Origin: an uncultured Desulfuromonadales bacterium
Lineage (GTDB): Bacteria > Desulfobacterota > Desulfuromonadia > Desulfuromonadales > Geopsychrobacteraceae
Direction of reading: 5' to 3'
NCBI GenBank assembly: GCA_945788205.1
Contig: CALZLE010000056.1
Span: 1 to 6,836 of the forward strand
Length of the DNA: 6,836 bases
Shown: positions 1 through 4,852 of the stretch, one piece after another
Numbering within the stretch: position 1 is the first letter of the stretch
Layout: each line of letters begins with the position of its first letter
Made by a program: the position numbers and the translations under genes
Notes under the pieces: model-generated
The model's input: the letters and a program-made list of their open reading frames with translations, nothing else
The model's database searches: none
Told to the model about the DNA's origin: nothing

Positions 1-41
1 CGATCGCCCAGGCGGGTGATCATATTCGTTAACCAGAGCTG
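1..41. repeat. Left arm of a 41-bp inverted repeat
   Basis: This arm is the reverse complement of 174-214 with a single mismatch (position 21 is C where the partner predicts T), so 40 of 41 positions pair. Pairing follows the rule i with 215-i, and scattered matches continue to about position 49 (TGAT at 43-46, TT at 48-49). The right arm reads as ordinary coding sequence of the kinase sensor domain. The left arm does not, because it puts a TAA stop at 30-32 in the kinase frame. It therefore looks like a secondarily added inverted copy, either a real fold-back rearrangement or an assembly or amplification chimera at a contig end. Confidence 0.9.
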
Positions 42-1760
42 GTGATTTTGGCTGTAGGCTGGTTTGTGCTGGCCGAACTTCGGAATTTACACTATCAGCA
101 GACCAGTAAAGATCTCCTTGCGCGGACCCAGTTAATTACCGAACAGTTAATCGGCGACATTGATGAAGATCAACAGCTCTGGTTAACGAATATAATCACC
201 CGCCTGGGCGATCGTTCCGCAACTCGGATAACTGTTGTGCTGGCCGATGGTCGGGTGTTGGCCGACTCTGACGAAGATCCAAGGTTGATGGACAATCATG
301 GCCAGCGGCCGGAAATTCTTGTCGCTTTTGCGGGCGGTGAAGGGGTTTCCACCCGTTTCAGTACCACCCTTGGCCAGACACTGATGTATGCGGCCCTGCC
401 GATTTATCAGCAGGACCAATTGATAGGCTGCGTACGGACCGCCATGCCGCTTGCCGACATCGACAAGACTTTTCAGTCAATCTACTGGAAGCTGTCGGGC
501 GGTGGCTTGTTGATCGCACTGCTGGCGGCACCGATAAGCTGGTACTTGTCACGGCGGATCAGCCGACCGTTGGAGCAGATGACCACCGGTGCACAACGTT
601 TTTCCCAAGGGGACTTTGCCGTCACCCTCGAAGAGACCGGCTCCGAAGAGAGTTGTCGTCTGGCGGCGGCGATGAATCAGATGGCGATTAAGCTGTCGGG
701 TTTGATCGAACGGGAAACGGGGCAGCGCAGTGAAATTGAAGCGATCCTCGGTTGTATGCTCGAGGGTTTAGTCGCGGTTGACAATTCTGAGCGGATAATC
801 CGCATGAACAGTGCCGCCTCTGAGTTGTTCGAAGTTTCTACCACACTGCTAGCCGGTCGACCGATTCAAGAGGTGATCCGGCAAGCGGAACTGCAGCGGT
901 TTGTTCAGAGGGCGCTGGAACATAAGGGGTCACTCGAAGAAGAATTGATACTGCATGGTCCTCAGCAGCGTTATCTGCATGCCCAGGCGGCGCCACTGAC
1001 TGGCGCTGGAAATGAGCGGATCGGGGTGTTGATCGTGTTGCACGACCTGACCCGCTTGCGCCAGCTGGAATCGGTGCGTCGTGATTTTGTCGCCAATGTT
1101 TCGCATGAACTGAAAACCCCGATTACTGCTATCCGCGGCGCGGTGGAAACTTTGATCGATGATGATTCCGCCGAGACTGCTGCAAAGCGGTTTTTGGGAA
1201 TCATCTTCAAACAGAATAATCGACTCAATGCTCTGGTTGAAGACCTGCTCGATCTTTCGAGAATTGAACAGGGAGTGATTGGCGGTAGCTGGGAAATGCA
1301 GACCAGCGAGCTGCTACCGGTTCTGGAAAGTGCCAGGCTGGCCTGTGAAAGCCTGCTGACCGAGCAGCAGATCGAACTTAAGGTTTTTTGTGCTGAGACC
1401 GTGCAGGCACGAATAAATCCCCCACTGCTGGAACAAGCGATCATCAATCTGTTGACCAACGCCATCAAGTACAGCGATCAGGGTGGCCGTGTTGTTATTG
1501 AGGTTGCTCAACTCGAAGAACAGATCAGCATTCGTGTGCAGGACTTCGGTTGTGGCATCCCTGAAGAGCATCTGTCCCGACTGTTCGAGCGTTTCTACCG
1601 GGTCGATCTGGCTCGCAGCCGCAACCAGGGTGGTACCGGGCTCGGGCTGGCGATCGTCAAACATGTTGCCCAGGCTCACCGCGGAGAGGTGCGGGTTGTC
1701 AGTGTGCCGGATGAGGGCAGTACGTTTACCGTTTTGTTGCCGCGACAAAAGGATCATTGA
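42..1760 (+). CDS. phoR: PhoR-type phosphate sensor histidine kinase, 5' end disrupted
   Basis: This is an inner-membrane sensor kinase that, by family knowledge, autophosphorylates on His and passes the phosphate to PhoB when phosphate is scarce. Seen in the protein (numbered from the GTG at 42): the C-terminal half of a first membrane helix (residues 1-12), an extracytoplasmic sensor region (about 13-148), a second helix (about 152-170), HAMP (171-222), a PAS-like domain (about 225-335), and HisKA with the H-box HELKTP (His355, Thr359 at H+4). The ATPase core follows with N-box Asn473, G1 box DFGCGIP (501-507) and G2 box GTGLGLA (531-537). The catalytic core is complete. The GTG is not a credible start: it has no Shine-Dalgarno site and falls inside the first helix, while TAA at 30-32 closes the frame upstream within an inverted repeat. 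About 20 N-terminal residues seem to be missing. phoB would normally lie upstream. A role other than phosphate sensing is possible, but the pst neighbours argue for PhoR. Confidence 0.88.
   Translation: MILAVGWFVLAELRNLHYQQTSKDLLARTQLITEQLIGDIDEDQQLWLTNIITRLGDRSATRITVVLADGRVLADSDEDPRLMDNHGQRPEILVAFAGGEGVSTRFSTTLGQTLMYAALPIYQQDQLIGCVRTAMPLADIDKTFQSIYWKLSGGGLLIALLAAPISWYLSRRISRPLEQMTTGAQRFSQGDFAVTLEETGSEESCRLAAAMNQMAIKLSGLIERETGQRSEIEAILGCMLEGLVAVDNSERIIRMNSAASELFEVSTTLLAGRPIQEVIRQAELQRFVQRALEHKGSLEEELILHGPQQRYLHAQAAPLTGAGNERIGVLIVLHDLTRLRQLESVRRDFVANVSHELKTPITAIRGAVETLIDDDSAETAAKRFLGIIFKQNNRLNALVEDLLDLSRIEQGVIGGSWEMQTSELLPVLESARLACESLLTEQQIELKVFCAETVQARINPPLLEQAIINLLTNAIKYSDQGGRVVIEVAQLEEQISIRVQDFGCGIPEEHLSRLFERFYRVDLARSRNQGGTGLGLAIVKHVAQAHRGEVRVVSVPDEGSTFTVLLPRQKDH
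174..214. repeat. Right arm of the 41-bp inverted repeat
   Basis: This is the partner of positions 1-41, separated from it by 132 bases. It lies wholly inside the kinase gene and encodes part of the extracytoplasmic sensor region (about residues 45-58, including LWLTNIITRLGD). It reads naturally in frame with both flanks, so it is probably the original copy. Confidence 0.9.
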
Positions 1761-1761
1761 A

Positions 1762-1887
1762 TCAATACTGATCGGAACGCTTGAAGTCTTCTACGAGAGC
1801 ATTGGCTTTCTGTCTGGCCGTGCGATAGTTGCTGACACCAAAAACAACGAATAGAAAAATACAAGCAATCGCAAGAAAAAAGTTCAT
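1762..1887 (-). CDS. 41-residue single-pass membrane protein, unknown function
   Basis: I do not recognise this protein. It starts at ATG 1887-1885, preceded by a good Shine-Dalgarno site AAGGGAG (1899-1893) five bases away, and ends at TGA 1764-1762. The N terminus MNFFLAIACIFLFVVFGV is one hydrophobic helix (about residues 3-18). A polar, charged tail of about 20 residues (YRTARQKANALVEDFKRSDQ and a final Tyr) could form an amphipathic helix, and the charge pattern suggests the tail faces the cytoplasm. The gene converges on the kinase gene, with one base between the two stop codons. It lies 104 bases downstream of the receiver-kinase in the same orientation, so co-transcription with it is possible. 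A regulatory small membrane protein acting on a kinase or transporter is a guess from position only. The Shine-Dalgarno site, clean helix and full use of the gap support a real gene. Confidence 0.6.
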   Translation of the reverse strand: MNFFLAIACIFLFVVFGVSNYRTARQKANALVEDFKRSDQY

Positions 1888-1966
1888 AATTTCTCCCTTC
1901 TGTTCATTGTCAATACGCTACCTGAGGGATATGAGCCGGTTGTTTGGAGAGCATTTAGATTTGGTG

Positions 1967-1993
1967 AGTCGGAGTGTTCCGACTGATGTTTTT
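1967..1993 (+). terminator. Possible modest terminator for the + strand kinase transcript
   Basis: A perfect 7-bp stem (AGTCGGA 1967-1973 with TCCGACT 1978-1984, loop GTGT) is followed after four bases by five T residues (1989-1993) on the + strand. This would stop transcripts running out of the kinase gene before they enter the opposing receiver-kinase gene. It would leave the 41-residue gene antisense to the kinase 3' tail. On the - strand the same hairpin follows the receiver-kinase stop codon (1994-1992) but has no T run, so it should terminate poorly there. Confidence 0.45.
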
Positions 1994-3185
1994 ACTCGGT
2001 TCTGAACAGACGAAGCTCCAAGCAGCAACCGGGAAATTGTTTCTCCGCAAACTGCAGGGTCCCGCCTATCGACTGAGCCAGAATACGTGCCATGTAGAGC
2101 CCAAGACCACTGCCCGGGCTGTTTTTCTGTGCTGCGTCACCCCGATAAAACCGGTCGAAAACTTTGTCCCGTTCCCCTGCCGGAATTCCAGGCCCATCGT
2201 CCTGGACCTTTATCAGAACCAGAGTCTCCTTTTCCGTTACTGACAAAGTGACATGGCTGTCCAGCGGCGAATATTTCAGTGCGTTGTCGATCAGGTTCGA
2301 GAGAATGATTTTCAGCCCGATCGGGTGGACCTTAACTGTGACATTGGCAGGGCAGGTAATATCCAATTCACAGGCTTTTTTTACCGCGAGCGGTTCGGAC
2401 AGTTGCACAATCTCCATGAGCAAGTCTTGCAGGCGGATTTCTTCTGTCTGCAATCCTTCGAGATTCTTTTCAACCTGCCGAACGAGCAGATAATTCTCAG
2501 CAATTGTTCCGAGGTAGAGAGAACAGTTGGCGATCTGTCCGGCGAATTGAACCGATCGTTCGTGGGGGAGTTCACGGGTTGAATGCTGTAAATGCTCAGC
2601 CATTCCCGAGATCATGGTCAGTTGATTGCGGAACTCATGAAACAGTGCCTGCTGCCAATGATCCTGCAGTTCACTCCAGTTTTGCAACGAACTCAGCTGT
2701 TTGATCTGTTGGAGATATTCACGCCGTTGCTGGATCAGCTGCCGGGATTTAACAATGACCTCTTTAATGACGTACGGTTTCGGCAGGTACAGGTCGGCTC
2801 CAAGATCATAGCCCTTAATCCGGTCATCGGCAGAACCGAGGGCGCTGAGCATGATGATGGGCGTTTTCGCGACGATTGGATCCTGATGAGAACGCACCAT
2901 TCCGCAGATTTCCCAACCGTCAAGCAATGGCAGCATCAGGTCGAGCAAAATCAGTTCCGGTTGATCCCGGCCGATCGAACGGCAAGCCTCCAGACCGTCT
3001 TTTGCGACCAGAACAGTAAATCCTTGGCGGCGCAGATTGAATTCCAGGACTTCGGCTAACTCCGATTCATCTTCAACAATCAAGATTGTGCCACTGTTTT
3101 TACTGGCGGTTTTTATCGTCCGATGCTGAATTCTCTCCTGCTTGTTTGCACGTGGAGCTGCATTAATTATTTCAGTTTGTTCCAT
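1992..3185 (-). CDS. Response-receiver histidine kinase (REC-HisKA-HATPase), soluble
   Basis: This is a cytoplasmic hybrid signalling protein with a receiver in front of a kinase core and no membrane helix or DNA-binding domain. Numbering is from the GTG at 3188. A charged leader (1-33) precedes REC (about 34-150), with acidic pocket Glu39/Asp40, phospho-acceptor Asp83, switch Ser115 and Lys137. A coiled-coil linker (about 145-180) leads to the H-box HEFRNQL (His184, Asn188 at H+4, as in HExxN phosphatase motifs). The N-box has Asn302, the G1 box is DDGPGIP (330-336) and the G2 box SGLGLY (360-365). All catalytic residues are present, so it should accept phosphate at REC and modulate its own kinase. 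I chose ATG 3185 because GGAAGGG (3200-3194) lies eight bases upstream; GTG 3188, five bases away, is also possible. It is divergent from the pst genes and has Pho-box-like repeats in its promoter region. Its kinase partner and target are not identifiable from the window. Confidence 0.9.
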   Translation of the reverse strand: MEQTEIINAAPRANKQERIQHRTIKTASKNSGTILIVEDESELAEVLEFNLRRQGFTVLVAKDGLEACRSIGRDQPELILLDLMLPLLDGWEICGMVRSHQDPIVAKTPIIMLSALGSADDRIKGYDLGADLYLPKPYVIKEVIVKSRQLIQQRREYLQQIKQLSSLQNWSELQDHWQQALFHEFRNQLTMISGMAEHLQHSTRELPHERSVQFAGQIANCSLYLGTIAENYLLVRQVEKNLEGLQTEEIRLQDLLMEIVQLSEPLAVKKACELDITCPANVTVKVHPIGLKIILSNLIDNALKYSPLDSHVTLSVTEKETLVLIKVQDDGPGIPAGERDKVFDRFYRGDAAQKNSPGSGLGLYMARILAQSIGGTLQFAEKQFPGCCLELRLFRTE

Positions 3186-3193
3186 CACATAAA

Positions 3194-3200
3194 CCCTTCC
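3194..3200 (-). promoter_or_regulatory. Ribosome binding site of the receiver-kinase
   Basis: GGAAGGG on the - strand lies five bases before GTG 3188 and eight before the adjacent in-frame ATG 3185. An out-of-frame ATG at 3190 lies only three bases away and is not used. The spacing and codon preference favour ATG 3185. Confidence 0.5.
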
Positions 3201-3236
3201 AAGGTCAAAATGAGTTTCGTTGGGCTATTCTCAGGT

Positions 3237-3280
3237 TCAAAGGTTATCGAAAGGTTAGCTCTCGATGATTGTTCGGTTAG
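3237..3280 (-). promoter_or_regulatory. Putative Pho boxes driving the receiver-kinase
   Basis: Read on the - strand, four consecutive 11-base units begin at 3280, 3269, 3258 and 3247 with CTAACC, ATCATC, CTAACC and ATAACC. Units three and four also share the TTT after the core. The 11-base phasing of half-sites is the hallmark of PhoB binding (a 22-bp Pho box binds one dimer), although the core differs from the E. coli TGTCA type. The array ends about 50 bases before the start codon. A weak -10-like AGAATA (3230-3225) lies 11 bases past the last core. PhoB binding is inferred by analogy with the two similar arrays on the + strand. Confidence 0.5.
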
Positions 3281-3362
3281 CGCTTTGATAAAAAGTTAGA
3301 GAAGGTTGCAAACAAGAGATAAAGAGAGGAGGAGAGAGATATTTTTCCGTTTTAATCTATTG

Positions 3363-3395
3363 CTAACACGGAACTAACAATCAGCTTACATAGTG
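3363..3395 (+). promoter_or_regulatory. Putative Pho box upstream of the 70-residue protein gene
   Basis: Three 11-base units start at 3363, 3374 and 3385 with CTAACA, CTAACA and CTTACA. A degenerate fourth (TTAATC at 3352) sits in phase before them. The array lies 35 bases before ATG 3431. It matches the array in front of pstS in core, orientation and period. No convincing -10 box is visible after it. Confidence 0.62.
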
Positions 3396-3430
3396 GCAAA
3401 CAACAGACAAGCAGGGGAGTTAGCAAAGCT

Positions 3431-3643
3431 ATGGATCCATGCCTATTTCAAGACGATATCGAGAGAAACCAGCACGAAGATGCGATCAACCGCCTCTGTG
3501 ACGAGTACCCGGAACAGAGAGAGCTGATTCGTAAAAACTATCAGGAAAGCCTTGTACCGCTGCTTGCCGTTGCCAGCATTCGTACCTACCTGCCAATTTT
3601 CGTCAGCCGTAAAGTTAAAGATGGGCTTACGGTCAAGCATTGA
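3431..3643 (+). CDS. Small soluble protein, possible DUF3562/three-helix-type
   Basis: This is a 70-residue protein of unknown function, with no signal peptide or membrane helix. Its composition suggests three helices: about residues 12-25 (HEDAINRLCDEY), 28-47 (ELIRKNYQESLVPLLAVA) and 48-66 (IRTYLPIFVSRKVKDGL). The pattern of an N-terminal acidic helix, a Tyr in the middle helix and a C-terminal YLPIFVSRKV segment resembles small DUF3562 or three-helix-bundle proteins; this is recalled, not searched. The start is ATG 3431 with GGGGAG at 3414-3419. The 11-base spacing is long, but a small TAGC-AAA-GCTA hairpin (3421-3431) could shorten it. The gene has its own Pho-box-like array upstream and another between it and pstS, so it is probably a Pho-regulon member and may also be read through into pstS. 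Confidence 0.78.
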   Translation: MDPCLFQDDIERNQHEDAINRLCDEYPEQRELIRKNYQESLVPLLAVASIRTYLPIFVSRKVKDGLTVKH

Positions 3644-3691
3644 TTCTGACCCCGCCACGATTTTCCACTCTTTTCACTAATTAGCGAACTC

Positions 3692-3724
3692 CTCACAGCT
3701 CCCTAACATATTCCTAACATTGTA
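3692..3724 (+). promoter_or_regulatory. Putative Pho box of the pstS promoter
   Basis: Three 11-base direct-repeat units start at 3692, 3703 and 3714 with CTCACA, CTAACA and CTAACA. They lie 54 bases before the pstS start, where a PhoB site replacing the -35 element is expected. A weak -10 candidate CATTCT (3729-3734) lies nine bases past the last core, close to the spacing in E. coli Pho promoters. PhoB binding is inferred from phasing, position and gene identity. Confidence 0.7.
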
Positions 3725-3762
3725 AATGCATTCTCCCGCCATCAACTGACGACAAACTATTT

Positions 3763-3768
3763 AAGGAG
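3763..3768 (+). promoter_or_regulatory. Ribosome binding site that fixes the pstS start
   Basis: AAGGAG directly abuts an in-frame ATG at 3769 with zero spacing, so that codon cannot be served by it. It sits nine bases before ATG 3778, which is therefore the start. This start also gives a conventional signal peptide beginning MKLQ. Confidence 0.8.
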
Positions 3769-3777
3769 ATGCAAACC

Positions 3778-4758
3778 ATGAAGCTGCAAATTGTTTTTAA
3801 ATCCCTGAGCCTGACTGCTCTGGCTCTGCTTGTTGCCACCAGTGTTTTTGCCGGGCCACTTAAGGTCGATGTTAACTTGTCCGACTACATCAAAGTTCAG
3901 GGTGTTGCCGGGAACCTCAACAGTGTCGGTTCCGACACCTTGAACAACATGATGACCTTCTGGGCGGAAGGTTTCCGCAAGAAATACCCGAACGTCAATG
4001 TTCAGATCGAAGGCAAGGGCTCCAGTACTGCTCCTCCGGCACTGATCGAAGGCACCAGCCAGATTGGTCCCATGTCCCGCAAGATGAAAAACAAGGAAAT
4101 CCAGAAGTTCGAAGCCAAGTTCGGTTACAAACCGACCGCCATCGGCGTGGCCCTCGATTCCCTGGCCGTTTTCATCAACAAGGACAACCCGATCGAAGGA
4201 CTCTCCCTGCAGCAGGTTGACGCCCTTTTCTCCAAAAACCGCAAAGGTGGCACAGCCAACGACATCACCACCTGGGGTCAGCTCGGCCTTAAAGGTGAGT
4301 GGGCTAACAAGCCGGTCAGCCTCTACGGTCGGAACTCCGCATCCGGGACCTACGGTTACTTCAAGAAGAAGGCCCTGTTCAAAGGCGACTACAAAGACAC
4401 CGTCAAAGAACAGCCGGGCAGTGCCTCTGTGGTTCTCGGTGTGACCGAGGATAAGGGCGGCGTCGGTTACTCCGGTATCGGCTACAAGACCTCCGGTGTA
4501 AAAGCGATCGCCCTCGGCAAGAAGGATGGCGACAAGCAGTATCTGCCGAACTACGAGAACGTCCTCAAGGGCAAGTATCCCCTCGGTCGGCTGCTCTACG
4601 TCTATGTGGCCAAAGAGCCGAACAAACCGCTACCGACCCTGGTCAAAGAATTCCTGAAATACGCGCTGTCGAAAGAAGGTCAGGAAATCGTGGTCAAGGA
4701 TGGCTACCTGCCGCTGACCGCCGAGGTGGCCAAAAAGCAGCTGGCGCTGCTCGACTAA
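3778..4758 (+). CDS. pstS: PstS, periplasmic phosphate-binding protein
   Basis: This is the high-affinity phosphate receptor of the PstSCAB ABC transporter. It is 326 residues from ATG 3778. The signal peptide is residues 1-25: a Lys-containing n-region, a Leu/Ala-rich core and a VFA cleavage site before Gly26. There is no lipobox Cys, so it should be a free periplasmic protein. Ligand-loop motifs visible are VGSDT (50-54), GKGSST (80-85) and GRNSASGT (184-191). In the last, Arg185, Ser189, Gly190 and Thr191 keep the spacing of E. coli phosphate ligands Arg135, Ser139, Gly140 and Thr141. Where E. coli has Asp56, this subfamily reads PMSRK (98-102), so Ser100 or Arg101 may take that place; this alignment is by eye. 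The gene is preceded by a Pho-box-like array and followed by a stem-loop before pstC. I have no real doubt about the family. Confidence 0.97.
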   Translation: MKLQIVFKSLSLTALALLVATSVFAGPLKVDVNLSDYIKVQGVAGNLNSVGSDTLNNMMTFWAEGFRKKYPNVNVQIEGKGSSTAPPALIEGTSQIGPMSRKMKNKEIQKFEAKFGYKPTAIGVALDSLAVFINKDNPIEGLSLQQVDALFSKNRKGGTANDITTWGQLGLKGEWANKPVSLYGRNSASGTYGYFKKKALFKGDYKDTVKEQPGSASVVLGVTEDKGGVGYSGIGYKTSGVKAIALGKKDGDKQYLPNYENVLKGKYPLGRLLYVYVAKEPNKPLPTLVKEFLKYALSKEGQEIVVKDGYLPLTAEVAKKQLALLD

Positions 4759-4785
4759 CGTAGCGTTTCGGTCGAAGGTTGAAAA

Positions 4786-4823
4786 CGAACGGCTCTGCCC
4801 CATTCCGGGGTAGGGCCTGTTCG
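4786..4823 (+). other. Strong stem-loop between pstS and pstC
   Basis: CGAAC (4786-4790) and the next 11 bases (4791-4801) pair with 4807-4817 and GTTCG (4819-4823). This makes a 16-bp stem with two G-U pairs, one bulged T (4818) and an ATTCC loop. What follows is GCGTGTTT rather than a T run, so full termination is unlikely. The likely role, by analogy with other periplasmic binding-protein operons, is to protect the pstS message from 3' decay or partly attenuate transcription, giving more PstS than membrane subunits. Confidence 0.7.
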
Positions 4824-4852
4824 CGTGTTTAGAGCATCTCGATAGAGGATTT

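Noticed and set aside
42..173. Invertible DNA switch called as a mobile element
   Set aside because: There is no recombinase in the window and the left arm looks like a non-native copy. It is kept only as one hypothesis under the inverted-repeat finding.
971..1468. Open frame of 165 codons on the - strand
   Set aside because: It lies wholly antisense to the kinase core, whose motifs are intact, and its Ser/Arg-rich composition is typical of an antisense shadow.
1752..1773. GATCA/TGATC inverted repeat spanning the kinase stop codon
   Set aside because: The stem is short with a long interior and no T run, so it does not support a terminator call.
1483..1854. Open frame of 123 codons on the + strand overlapping the kinase 3' end
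   Set aside because: It is out of frame with the kinase ATPase motifs, has no Shine-Dalgarno site and no recognisable domain, and its tail overlaps the 41-residue gene on the other strand.
1884..1907. Seven-codon leader frame whose TGA overlaps the ATG of the 41-residue gene on the - strand
   Set aside because: The ATGA overlap would suit translational coupling, but there is no good ribosome binding site before it, and so short a frame is expected by chance.
1908..1913. Perfect TTGACA on the - strand before the 41-residue gene
   Set aside because: Used as a -35 element it would put the -10 on the start codon and transcription inside the gene, so it cannot serve it.
2592..3059. Open frame of 155 codons on the + strand
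   Set aside because: It is antisense to the receiver domain, where conserved REC residues explain the sequence, and has no ribosome binding site.
3314..3339. Almost all-purine tract containing AGGAGG at 3327-3332
   Set aside because: No ATG, GTG or TTG follows at workable spacing, so it is not a ribosome binding site of a gene. I see no repeat or structure giving it another role.
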